Below are positions 23,118 through 33,554 of a stretch of 64,000 nt of DNA, in pieces; within the stretch, counting starts at the first letter, position 1, and each line of letters opens with the position of its first letter. This DNA is from Moringa oleifera. Taxonomy: Eukaryota; Streptophyta; Magnoliopsida; Brassicales; Moringaceae. The notes beneath the pieces are model-generated. The model was not told the DNA's origin. It saw only the letters and a program-made list of their open reading frames with translations, and searched no databases. The DNA lies in assembly GCA_021397835.1 (NCBI GenBank), contig JAJFZO010000152.1, positions 170,001-234,000 on the forward strand, given 5' to 3'. The position numbers and the translations under genes were made by a program.

Positions 23118-23300
23118 AGAGCCCGATGCCTTCGTCGGCTTAGTGTTGTGGTACGCCCTAATCTGGTCCTCGAATTGCCACAATATGGTATCCTTTTCCC
23201 AACTCGCATCCACCTCACTGGTGCCTTTCCACTGGACTAAGTAATATGCCCTCTGTTTCATCTTACTATAGCCCTCTATTCGATGATCAAGGATTTTTTT
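23118..23300 (-). pseudogene. Chromodomain at pol C-terminus
   Basis: The minus strand encodes a chromodomain with the signature YYLVQWKG, then DASWEKD and LWQFED. In plant chromoviruses this domain is thought to steer integration to particular chromatin. It is out of frame with the integrase part upstream: a run of nine A residues (T run near 23294-23302) shifts the frame, while the short copy at 2257-2568 keeps the frame at this point. This is the main evidence that places the element among chromoviruses; I cannot assign the clade. Confidence 0.85.
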
Positions 23301-24560
23301 TTATTTCCTTGTCAAATTGAACTTGAGTTACCGGTGATGCACGCTTAGCTTTCTTGCGTCTGCGATCGGCATCTTTCTGAAACTCTTTGAAGAAGCTCAC
23401 ATGGAATGTTGGGTGGATTTTTAGATGTTGCGGTAGCTTTAACCTGTAAGCTACTGCTCTAACTTTCTTCTTGATCTCGAATGGTCCATCATACCTTGGG
23501 ATAAGGCCTTGATGAACTCACTTCTTCATGATTTTCTTCCAAATTTAGGGTGTCAGTTTCAGTAGCACCTTGTCCCCACCTTGGAACTCAACATCACGTC
23601 TCTTTTTGTCAGCATATTTTTGCATATGCCTCTGTGCCTTAAAAAGGCTATGCCTCGCTTGTTTAATCAACTCTTGCTTATCTCGAGCATAGTGGTAGGC
23701 TGCTGGACAACTTCCTTGGCTCCTCTGCTTGGCTATCTCATGAGGCGTCGTTGGTTGTTGCCCAAAAGCTATCTCTGTGGGGCTTAGACCTATCGATGAT
23801 GAGCGGTGGGTGTCATAGCAAAACTGCACTACATCCAACAATTCAAGCCAATCTCTTTGGCTTACAGTCACGTAGTGCCGCAAATATTCCTCCAATAAGC
23901 TATTTACCCTTTCCGTTTGACTGTCTGTCTATGGATGGTTTGCTGTGGAGAATTTGAGTTCTGTTTCCATCATGTTTAGCAACACTATCCACAATCTTCC
24001 CGTGAATCTAGCGTCTCTATAACTCATAATGTCTTTCGGCAAACCCAAAAAATTTAACAACATGTTTGAAAAACATCTCAGTGGCCATATCAGTTGGGCA
24101 CACTCGAGTAACAGGAACAAAGATAGCATACTTTAAGAACCTATCAACAATCACCATTATAGTGGATAGTCCCCTTACCTTTGGGAAGCCCATAATGAAA
24201 TCCATTGACATTAACTCCCATGGGTGTTTTGGAATGGGCAAGGGTTGGAGCAAACCCACCTCCCTCCTTCTATCCGTTTTGTCCTGTTGGCACACTAAGC
24301 ATGTGTGAACATAGGCCTCCCTATCTTCCATCAACTTGGGCCAGTAATAGGCTCTTGTCAGTAGCACGAGCATCCTCTTGACGCCTGGGTCACCTGCCCA
24401 TAGTGGGTCATGGGTTTCCCTCAGAAACTGTTTTCGAAGTCCTCTAAACTTAGGCACAAACAGTCTGTCTCCCTGAGCATATAGCAACCCATCGTTGATC
24501 CAGTACCTTCGGATCAAGCCTTTGCTCACCTCCTCCATGAGTCGGGCATATTCGGTATCT
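23300..24560 (-). pseudogene. Integrase region of chromovirus (broken)
   Basis: The minus strand encodes an integrase in pieces. At 24538-24017 lies the zinc-binding HHCC domain, with the second His replaced by Asp (WAGDPG), while CLVC is kept. The catalytic core starts there with MDFIMGFPK, so the first Asp of D-D-E is kept. A frameshift near 24050 follows. The next frame (24129-23929) has SYRD where the second catalytic Asp should be (SDRD), and ends at a TAG in place of the Gln of NHPQTDG. The C-terminal frame (23895-23545) keeps the catalytic Glu (LEEYLRHYV) and the GDKVLLK motif. The protein cannot be active. Confidence 0.88.
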
Positions 24561-24598
24561 TCCCCAGCTACCGATCTTATTTGCTCAAGTAAGTCACT

Positions 24599-25890
24599 CT
24601 AGACACTTGTCAGAGTAGCCACATAAGTTTGCACTTCTACGCGGCTTAGTGCATCAGCAATAATGTTTTGTTTGCCTAGTTTGTGTTCCCACACAAAATC
24701 AAACTCCACCACAAACTCTTGCCATCTTGCTTGTTTCGGATATAGCTTTTTCTGAGAGCAAAAATAGTTATTAGTGACATTGTTAGCAATTACTTTAAAT
24801 TTTGTCCCAAGCAAGTATTGCCGCCATGTCCCTAGGCAATGGACAACAGTCGTCATCTCCATTTCATGAGTCGAATACCATTGCTTTGTATCCTTGAGTT
24901 TTCGACTCTCGAATGCCACGGGATGGCTATTCTGCACTAACACACCCTCGATTGCTCGATCAAAAGCATTTGTGACTACCTTGAATGGCTCTTCAAAGTT
25001 TGGTAGGGACAGTACTGGTTCTGAGGCTACTACCTGTTTTAATCCCTCAAAAGCCTTGTTGTATTCATCGGTCCATACCCACGGGCTATCTTTCTTTAAC
25101 AAGTCCGTCAAAGGGTTGCTCTTGCTCGAATATCCTTTGATGAACCGTCTGTAATAGTTTGTGAGCCCAAGGAATGATCGCAATTTAGCAACTTTTCGTG
25201 GGGTTGGCCACTTCATGATGGCCTTCACTTTCCTTTCATCCATCCGTATCTGGCCGTTCCTGACCCAATGTCCTAAGAATGGCACTTCTGGCTTGCAAAA
25301 CTCGCATTTTTTCTTCTTGGTGTATAGCTAGTGCTCTGGTAGCCGCATCAATAGTTGCCGCAAATGGTTTGCATGGTCGTCTAGGGTCTCACTAGAGACC
25401 ACATTGTCATCCAAGTAGGTTAACACAAACTTGTCCAAAAACTCAAGCAACACGTCATTCATAAGATTGCAAAAGGTAGCGAGCGCATTGGTTAGCCCGA
25501 AGGGCATCACCATGAACTCATAAGAGCCGTACCTTATGATGCATGCAGTTTTTGCTTCATCCCCTTCAGCTATTCTGACTTGCCAGTATCCCAACCGCAG
25601 GTCTAACTTCGTAAAGTACTTGGCCCGTGATAACTGATCAAATAAGTCAGCAACGTTTGGTACTAGATATTTGTTCTTTACCGTTACCTTGTTTAATGCT
25701 TGGTAATTGACGCATATTCTCAGCGAGCCATCTTGTTTTCACTGGAATAGCACAGGTGTGCCATAAAGGGCCTTTGACGGCTGGATGAAACCTGCTTCCA
25801 ACAGCTCATCTAGTTGCTTCCATAGTTCAGCTAGTTTCGATGGGGGCATTCGATATAGTGCTTGAGCAGGGGGTCTAGCACGCAGAATTA
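24599..25890 (-). pseudogene. Reverse transcriptase and RNase H of chromovirus (broken)
   Basis: The minus strand encodes RT and RNase H. At 25594-25328, RT shows MPFGLTNA and the YLDD catalytic motif (YLDDNVV). Upstream, at about 25730-25880, the fingers are readable (QPSKALYGTPVLF) but interrupted by a TGA. A stop near 25330 separates RT from the thumb and RNase H (25285-24599), which begins FLGHWV. RNase H has lost two of its four acidic residues: TDAS reads TNAF, and the TDN site reads ANN. Glu (EMEMT) and the final ADALS are kept. Both Asp-to-Asn changes are G-to-A on the coding strand, as expected from decay of methylated DNA. Confidence 0.9.
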
Positions 25891-26470
25891 ATCGATCATA
25901 TGATCAACATTCCTCCTCGGAGGCAACGTCTTGGGGAGCTCCGATAGCATCATGTCGCTGAATTGCCTCAACACTTTAGTGATCTTGTTGGGCACCTCCA
26001 CACCCTGATCTGGTTTTGCCTCAAATAGTGCTGCCACCATCGTCACTTCACCCTTCTGCTGTCTAAACTTAAGTTGCTTTGTAGATTGTAACCCAATCTG
26101 TTTCTTATCTACCAAAAACTCTCTTGCTGCATCAGTTCTGATTAGGCTTGGGGCTCGTTCATCAGCCATGAGTAGTCCACCTAAGTGGGGCATCACCGAT
26201 GCCTTGGTTTATCTGAAGAATTATAGACCTAAGATAACATCAAAATCATTTAACTGAGTTATCATGAAGTTGGACATACCTTTCCATTTGCCTACTTCAA
26301 AAAACTGCCTTCGCCTTAACATTCACATCTTTGAACTTAACCGAGGCTGGAGAAAGCTTAAGTCTGAGCTTTCCCACTTCTCTTTCCATGATGAAATTGT
26401 TGGTAGCTCTCGTATCCAACATTGCCATTGCATCATTCCTGTCTACTTCACCAGGAGATAGATCAACCAA
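25888..26470 (-). pseudogene. Protease and linker of chromovirus gag-pol (broken)
   Basis: On the minus strand around 26400-26425 the aspartic protease active site reads DTRATNNF, where retroviral-type proteases have DTG or DSG. The Asp is kept but the Gly is replaced by Arg (GGA to AGA). The open frame at 26196-25888 carries the linker that leads into RT (FSDMMLSELPK, then PPRRNVDH). Stops between 26220 and 26280 separate the two. Confidence 0.78.
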
Positions 26471-26474
26471 TTTT

Positions 26475-27545
26475 GCAAGTTCTTGGGTGTGATCGCATTC
26501 AGCAACTGGATTGGATTCACCCGAGCTGTGGCATTCCCTTTTTTTTCCTCAGAGGAATCCTCTGCTATTATGAGCACCACTAACTTCTCCTTGTGAGGAC
26601 AGTCGTGTGCTCTATGTGGCCCGTTGCATAAGAAGTAACCCCCTTAGTCCACATTCTTTCCTTTTCCTTTTAAAAGGGATGAGCCTTGAGGCTTACTGGA
26701 CTTAGCATTCTTCTTTTTCTTGCCCTTACCATTGGGCTTTTTCATCTCTTTTCCAGCCTTCCCTTGTTTCTCACCTTTCTTTTCGGGAGCACCACCTGTG
26801 TACTTGAAATCCACTAAGCTGTCCGCCACGGAATATGCTGAGGGCAAGTCTTTGACACCTTGCCGCCTCAGTTCTGCTTGAGCCCACGGTTGCAAGCTTG
26901 ATAGGAAGTTAAACAACCTATCCTCCTTTGACATGTTCTTGATGTCTAGCATCAGTGAACTGAACTCCTTGACGAAGTCACGCACTGAACCTGTCTGCTT
27001 CAAGCATTTTAGTTGTTCCCTAGCCATGAACGAGGTGTTGCATGTAGGAATTGCTCATTCAATTCCCTTTTGAGTGCCTCCCATGCATCAATGCTAGGCC
27101 TCCTCATGATGGCGTCATCCTGCATACGGGTGCACCACCATAACTTAGCATCACCAGATAAGTACATGGATGTGATCATTACCTGGTCATTTTTGGGCAC
27201 TCTAGCAGCTTTGAAGTACTGCTCCATATCCCATAAGAAGTTTTCCAACTCCTTGGCGTTCTTCTCTCTAAAGAACGGCTTTGGTTCTAGCACCTTTAGC
27301 TTAGCCATTCTAGAGTCTGCCCCCTACTGTAGGGGTGTGGAAAGCCCTTTTTAGCAACCGATCTCGGTTTCAAGGCTTCTCATGGTCTCCTTAAGGTTTT
27401 TGATGTCCTCTTCCATTGAGGATTGTTGCTGGGCGATTGTCTCCATCAACTCAGCTAGCGTGCATGTCGATCCCTCCGTCAATGCAACAATGATCTCCTC
27501 CAATTGAGCCACACGCTCTCGCATTGACTCACTTCCTCCTGGCAT
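26475..27545 (-). pseudogene. Gag of chromovirus (broken)
   Basis: The minus strand holds gag in several pieces. At 27545-27351 lies a start with a Glu-rich coiled coil (VAQLEEIIVALTEG). At 27308-27009 lies the capsid-like retrotransposon gag domain (ELENFLWDMEQYF, SGDAKLWW). At 27027-26644 are the rest of gag and a Lys/Gly-rich basic tail, in another frame. A stop at 26644-26646 precedes the zinc knuckle, whose first Cys is changed to Tyr (GGYFLCNGPHRAHDCP). At least one frameshift near 27020 and two in-frame stops make the gene inactive. Confidence 0.88.
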
Positions 27546-27607
27546 GGGGCCTCGGCAGCGATAAGATCAACCACGAGTTTGAGAGAAAGTGGTGATCGAA
27601 ACCGAGT

Positions 27608-28613
27608 TGTGGGATCAGTGCAACTCTAGTGTGATGGCGCTAGATGCGTCCACCTAACCAGCCCAACTTTCTAAGCCCGTGCTAAACAAAGAATAAGAGC
27701 CAACAATGCAAAGCGCAAAGTAAGAAGACGGTATTACGAGAACTCTTTCTCAACCTTTATTGAAGATAAAGGAACTCTTTACAAAAGAAGGGCCCCTCTC
27801 TAGGAGCACCCAAAGCCTTTAGCTACCCATACACTTGAATTTGTATTACTCGATGTGATTTCAAGTGAACCCAAGACCTTTTTTTATACTAGTTGAGGAG
27901 TGTCCTACTCAAACACTCCCTCTTAGTTATCCCACGTTTTTCGGATAGGCCACCCAATCTTGATCATGAATTTTTTATCCCATTGAGGCTCATCTTCAAA
28001 GTTTAGATAGCATCCTTTTCCCGCAAGGACTCTCCTTTAGTGAAGGATCTCATCTCCTTTGAAGTCTTCTCTAAGCTTTCTTATATGCTTTCAACCGGTT
28101 TGGATAGGCTTAAGGAGGTGGTTTCCGTTCAGGACTCTTTTCGAGCCTTATCTCCCTTGGCTTTCGAGATAAACATCCCTTTCTTATGCTCTATCGCCTT
28201 GATCCTCCTCTAGCCAATAGCCATATCCTTTTTTTATGGAATATCTTTGCTTGTTGGACTTTCCATCCATGCCAAGCTAGGTTCCCGGATTCTGCCTTGT
28301 GTTCCCGTCACTAGACATATTCGCACTGTCGTGTACTAGTGCTTGCTCTAGGCATCTCTGCTGCTTTCCCCTTAAGCGAGCTTATAGGTCTGTTTGTGTG
28401 CTTCGTCCCTCGCTCCACAATGTTCCCAACTCACCAGCGAATCTCGCCACTGTAAGTATGAAACGCGATTTCTCACCAAGTCTCCTGCATTCATTTTCAT
28501 ATCTAACTAATGCGTTTTTGCCTTGCTAACGTGGTCCTCCACACTTGTAGGTCTGGGCATGGAGCAAGACTCGCCATGCCTACACCTTGGTACTCAGATT
28601 CAAGGAGCTGACA
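27608..28613 (-). repeat. 5' LTR of the chromovirus
   Basis: Read on the minus strand it starts TGTCAGCTCC at 28613 and ends CCCACA at 27608. It directly repeats 22094-23101. As the upstream LTR it would carry the promoter. No primer-binding site complementary to a known tRNA (for example a TGGTATCAGAGC-like word) is visible just inside it. Confidence 0.9.
27881..27888 (-). promoter_or_regulatory. LTR TATA box
   Basis: TATAAAAA on the minus strand, about 270 bp before the inner end of the 5' LTR and conserved in the other LTR. This is a plausible U3 promoter element by sequence and position. Confidence 0.5.
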
Positions 28614-28745
28614 GGTACCATCAAACAAACTATAACTGATTTAATGAGCCATTCGCAGTTTCACAGTCTAAATTAGTTCATACTTACACATGCATGGATT
28701 AATCTTTGAGACAAGCATATGACTACTGGCAGAATCAACTAGGTA
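28614..28745 (-). rRNA. 18S rRNA, unit C, 5' end
   Basis: The 18S resumes at ggtaccatcaaacaaactat and runs to the 5' end complement ctactggcagaatcaactaggta at 28745. With 20613-22075 it forms one interrupted gene that lacks about 210 bp at the insertion site. Confidence 0.9.
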
Positions 28746-28787
28746 GAATCCTTCAAGACATCGCGCCAACTAGGACCGAAGCGTACC
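28746..28787 (-). other. 5'ETS scrap of unit C
   Basis: 42 bp of 5'ETS (cgcgccaactaggaccgaag) homologous to 8902 on and 33555 on. It stops abruptly where 25S sequence of unit D begins (acttatcctacacc), so the whole spacer between units C and D is deleted. Confidence 0.85.
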
Positions 28788-28950
28788 ACTTATCCTACAC
28801 CTCTCAAGTCATTTCAAAATGTCGGACTAGAGTCAAGCTCAACAGGGTGTTCTTTCCCCGCTAATTCTGCCAAGCCCATTCCTTTGGCTGTGGTTTCATT
28901 GGATAGTAGACAGGGATAGTGGGAATCTTGTTAATCCATTCATGCGTGTA

Positions 28951-29001
<51 letters not shown>

Positions 29002-30201
29002 TCGCCGGTTACCCACACTTGGTTAAATTTCTTCACTTTGACATTCAGAGCACTGGGCAGAAATCTCATTGCGTGAGCATCCACAGGGACCATCGCAATG
29101 CTTTGTTTTAATTAAACAGTCGAACTCCTCTGGTCCATACCAATTCTAAGTTGGCTGTTTAACGGCCGAGGAAGGTCCCCGAAGGAATCGTTCCCAGTCC
29201 GTCCCCTAGCCGACACGGGGTGACCCGCTGTCATCGCGAGAGCAGCTCGAGCAATCCACTGACAGTCGATAGGTTTGGGAATGGAATCCCGTGCCCAGCC
29301 CTCAGAGCCAATCCTTTTCTCGAGGTTACGGATCCATTTTTTTGACTTCCCTTGCCTACATTGTTCCATCGACTAGAGGCTATTCACCTTGGAAACCTGA
29401 TGCAGTTATGAGTACGATCGGACCTACGGTGCTTTTCCAACTGCTGAACCCTACTTTCGGTTGAGCCGTTTCCAAGGTGGGCAGGCTATTAAACAGAAAA
29501 GATAACTCTTTTCCAGGCCCCTTCCGACATATCTGGACACCTTAACATTACCATCAGCCGCCACGTCCCGGTTCTAAAATTTTAACCAGATCCCCTTTCA
29601 AAGCTAGCGTCGAGGGGCTATCTAACGGGCTTCCCCCGTCTCTCAGGATCAATGAACCCATGTGCAAGTGCTATTCACATGGAACCTTTCCCCTCTTCAG
29701 CCTTCAAAGTTCTCATTTGAATATTTGCTACTACCAACAAGATCTACACCGATGGCCGCTCCGCCTAGCTCGCGCCCCGGGTTTTACAGTGACCATCGCG
29801 TCCTCCTACTCATTAGGGCTCGGCCCTTGCCCCAAAGACTGGGTATAGGTCCCGTGCTTCAGTGCCATCCATTTTCCAGGCTAGTTGACTCGGCGAGTGA
29901 GTTGTTACACACTCCTTAGTAGATTTCGGCTTTCATGACCACCGTCTTGCTGTCTTAATTGACCAACACCCTTTATGGGTTCTAGGTTAGTGCACAGTTG
30001 GGCATCGTGACCCAGCTTTCGTTCATCCCACATTGCCAGTTTTGCCTACTAAAAATGGCCCATTGGGAGCTTTCGATTCTGTGGGATGGCTCAACGAAGC
30101 AGCTGGCCCATACTACCTATTTAAAGTTTGAGAATAAGTCGATGACATTACGCTTCTGATGCCTTTAGTCATTGGTTTTACCCAATAGAACTTGCATCTG
30201 A

Positions 30202-30237
<36 letters not shown>

Positions 30238-30350
30238 GGCTACTAGATGGTTCAATTAGTCTTTCAACCATATACCCAAGTCAGACGAACCATTTGCACG
30301 TTAGTATTGCTGCGAGCCTCCACCAGAGTTTCCTCTGGCTTCGCCCCGTT

Positions 30351-30381
<31 letters not shown>

Positions 30382-30745
30382 TAGGCATGCTCGCACTCGA
30401 ACCATTCTCAAAAATTCGAGGTTGATCGATGGTGCACCTGCGAGGGATCCCGCCAATCAACTTCCTTGCGCCTTACGAGTTTACTCGCCTATTTACTCAC
30501 ATGCATGTCACACTCCTTGGTCCGTGTTTCAAGACGGGTCGAATGGGGAGCCTGTTGGCCAACATTGGGAGTGCATTGCCAGCCATGATCTCGACAATGA
30601 CCATCTTCGCTAGAGTATCAAAGGCTCAGGCTTCGGCAGTCATTGCGATCCGCGTCGGTCTGCACCATGAGTGGATCGGCGGACCGACTTGTGGTTGTTG
30701 CACATCCGATCGAGGTGCATCACTGGCCCCCATCCGCTTCCTTCT

Positions 30746-30777
<32 letters not shown>

Positions 30778-31155
30778 TGAAGTCCTTTTCATCTTTCCCT
30801 CGTGGTACTTGTTTGCTATTAGTCTCTCACCCATATTTAGCCTTGGATGGAATTTTTTGCCCTATTAAGGCTGCATTCCCAAACAACTTGACTCATCGAC
30901 AGCACCTCGTGGTACGACAAGGTCTGGGTGACATTGGGCTCTCACCCTTTCTGACGCCTCTTTTTAGGGAACTTGGGCTCCGGTTCGTTGCTGAGGATGC
31001 TTCTCCATACTACAATTTGGGCGTCGAGGGTGCACGATTTTCAAGTTGGGCTTTTCCCGGTTCGCTCGTCATTACTAGGGGAATCCTTCTTAGTTTCTTT
31101 TCCTCTGCTTATTGATATGCTTAAACTCATCAGTTGGTCCCACCTGACCTGGGTT
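28788..31155 (-). rRNA. 25S rRNA, unit D (3' end deleted)
   Basis: A large-subunit rRNA gene on the minus strand, with its 5' end at about 31155 (complement of ctcatcagttggtcccacctgacctggg). It lacks about 900 nt at its 3' end (equivalent to 3158-4064 of unit B), which were lost in the fusion to the 5'ETS of unit C. The sarcin-ricin loop is therefore absent. A deletion near 29420 removes the block between gagtacgatcg and ggtgcttttcc. Confidence 0.92.
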
Positions 31156-31378
31156 CGCATCTCGATTAATCGATCATTGGGTCAGTGAGCCGTGAGCGAG
31201 CGATGCGTGCACAAGGGAGCACGAGGCTTTCTCTACCATCGCCAAGCCGTGATGCAGCATCGCTCGAGGCTCTTTTTTAGGCCAACCATGAGCCGAAGGT
31301 GTATGGGAGGCCAACATTCGCCCCTATGATGGTCTCTCCCCTCCCAAAGGGATGCAGGGCGGTTGGGGGCGACAATGC
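31156..31378 (-). other. ITS2, unit D
   Basis: Spacer between 25S and 5.8S of unit D, homologous to the other ITS2 copies. It contains no gene. Confidence 0.8.
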
Positions 31379-31540
31379 TTGACACCCAGGCAAACGTGCC
31401 CTCGACCTGATGGCTTTGAGCATAACTTGCACTCAAAGACTTGATGGTTCACGAGGTTTTGCAATTCACACCAAGTATCACATTTTACTACATTTTTCAT
31501 CGATGTAAGAGCCAAGATATCCATTGTCGAGAGTCATTTT
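31379..31540 (-). rRNA. 5.8S rRNA, unit D (decayed)
   Basis: The complement of 5.8S from tgacacccaggcaaacgtgcc to ccattgtcgagagtcattt. Conserved blocks are recognisable, with many changes such as accaagtatcacattttactac. Confidence 0.93.
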
Positions 31541-31747
31541 AGACATCGTCTAGGGATGACACGACCGTCAGTCATGCAATGAGATCGGGGCGATTGGGGC
31601 ATGCTTTTTCATTCGAGTTCCTTTGCGCATCCTAAGCTGTGGGTTTTGTTGTTGCGTGCAAGGCAGGACGAGGGGCTCGAGAGCCCTCCGCCCTGCCGGT
31701 GTGTTTACAATGTGTTCGCGGTTCGTTTCGCTAAGCGAGTTTTCGAC
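31541..31747 (-). other. ITS1, unit D
   Basis: Spacer between 5.8S and 18S with a changed ITS1 core complement (ttcgagttcctttgcgcat near 31613). It is about 40 bp shorter than in unit B: the ggcttgggcgcgagc block is missing. Confidence 0.8.
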
Positions 31748-31804
31748 AATGATCTTTCCACAGGTTCACCTACGGAAACCTTGCTACGACTTTTCCTTCC
31801 TCTG

Positions 31805-31836
<32 letters not shown>

Positions 31837-31990
31837 TGCGAGTAGCAAATCGCCCATGTCGCCGTGATCTGAACACTTCACTGGACCATTCAATTGATAG
31901 GAGCAACAGGCGGTGTGTAAATAAGGCAGGGACATAGTCAACGTGAGCTAATGACTCACGCTTACTAAGAATTCCTCATTGAAGACCAAT

Positions 31991-32035
<45 letters not shown>

Positions 32036-32285
32036 TCGAGCTTGTCGGCAAAGGCTATAAACTCGTTGAATACATCAATGTAGCGCGCGTGCAGCCCAGA
32101 ACATCTAAGGGCATCACAGACCTATTATTGCCTCAAATTTCCTTGGCCTAAGCATCCATAGTCCCTCTAAGAAGCCAACCGTGGAAGGTCACCTTCATGT
32201 AGCTAGTTAGCAGGCTGAGGTCTCATTCATTAAAGGAATTTACAAGACAAATCACTCTGCCAACTAAGAACAGCCATGCACCACC

Positions 32286-32323
<38 letters not shown>

Positions 32324-32524
32324 TTTACTATGTATGGACCTGGTAAGTTTCCTTGTGTTAAGTCAAATTAAGCCGCAGGCTCCACTCTTGGTGGTGCCCT
32401 TCCATCAATTCCTTTAAGTTTCAACCTTGCGACTATACTTCCCCCAGAATCCAAAGACTTTGATTTCTCATAAGGTGCCAGCAGAGTCCTAAAAGCAACA
32501 TCCATTGATCCCTAGTCAACATCA

Positions 32525-32560
<36 letters not shown>

Positions 32561-33554
32561 TAAGCCCCCAACTTTCATTCTTGATTAATAAAAACATCCT
32601 TGGCAAATACTTTCATAGTTGTTCGTCTTTCATGAAATCCAAGAATTTCACCTCTGACTATGAAATACGAATTTCTCTGATTGTCCCTATTAATCACTAC
32701 TTGGATCCCAAAGGCCAGCAAAATAGGATCGAAATCCTATGATGTTATCCCATGCTAAAATATTCAGAGCGTAGGCTTGCTTAGAGCACTCTAATTTCTT
32801 CAAAGTAATAGCGTCAAAGGCACGACCCAGCCAATTAAGGCTAGGAGCGCATCACCGGCAATAGGGACAAGCCAACCGGTGCACACTGTAGGCAGACTGG
32901 CTGACCCATCCTAAGGTCCAACTACGATCTTTTTAATTGCAACAACTTAAATATACGCTATTAGAGCTAGAATTATTATGGCTGCTGGCACTAGACTTTC
33001 CCTCTAGTGGATCCTCATTAAGGGATTTAGATCGTACTTATTCCAATTACCAGACTCGAAGAGCTCGATATTGTTATTTATTGTCACTATCTCCCCGTGT
33101 CAGGATTGGGTAATTTACACGCCTCCTACCTTCCTTAGATGTGGTAGCCATTTCTCAGGCTCCCTTTTTGGAATCAAACCCTAATTCTCTGTCACCCGTC
33201 ACCAGCATAGTAGGCATCTATCCCACCATTGAAAGTTGATAAGGCAAAAATTTGAATGATGCGTTGCCGGCATGATGGCTTTGCGATCCGTCGAGTTATC
33301 ATGAATTATCAGAGTAATGGGTGAAGCCCATGTCGACCTTTTATCTAATAAATGCTGCCTTACAAAATTCAGGGTTTGTTGCACGTATTAGCTCTAGAAT
33401 TACTACAATTATTCGAGTAATAGGTACCATCAAAAAAATTATAACTGATCTAATGAGTCATTTGCAGTTTCACAGTCTGAATTAGTTCATAATTACACAT
33501 GCATTGCTTAATCTTTGAGACAAGCATATGACTACTGGCAGGATCAACCAGGTA
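31748..33554 (-). rRNA. 18S rRNA, unit D (full length, decayed)
   Basis: A small-subunit rRNA gene of about 1807 bp, the usual plant length. It runs from the 3' complement caatgatctttccacaggttc to the 5' complement ctactggcaggatcaaccaggta ending at 33554. It is complete in length, but the 530-loop is changed (attattatggctgctggc at 32972 instead of attaccgcggctgctggc), as are many other CpG sites. It is best read as a decayed copy and not a source of functional rRNA. Confidence 0.94.

Larger units (their letters stand above)
22094..28613 (-). mobile_element. Ty3/Gypsy chromovirus, complete structure but dead
   Basis: A 6.5 kb LTR retrotransposon on the minus strand. It has two LTRs of about 1.0 kb with TG...CA ends and the order gag, protease, RT, RNase H, integrase, chromodomain, which defines a plant chromovirus. 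Every domain carries damage (see separate entries). The first 150 aligned LTR bases differ at six sites, all transitions, so the insertion is old. The flanks give no 5 bp target duplication (tcaat on the left, ggtac on the right), and 18S sequence is deleted at the site. Either the insertion site was rearranged afterwards or the element arrived by recombination. Confidence 0.93.

Noticed and set aside
22089..28618. A 5 bp target-site duplication around the chromovirus
   Set aside because: The flanks tcaat and ggtac do not match, and shifting the ends by a few bases does not produce a duplication.
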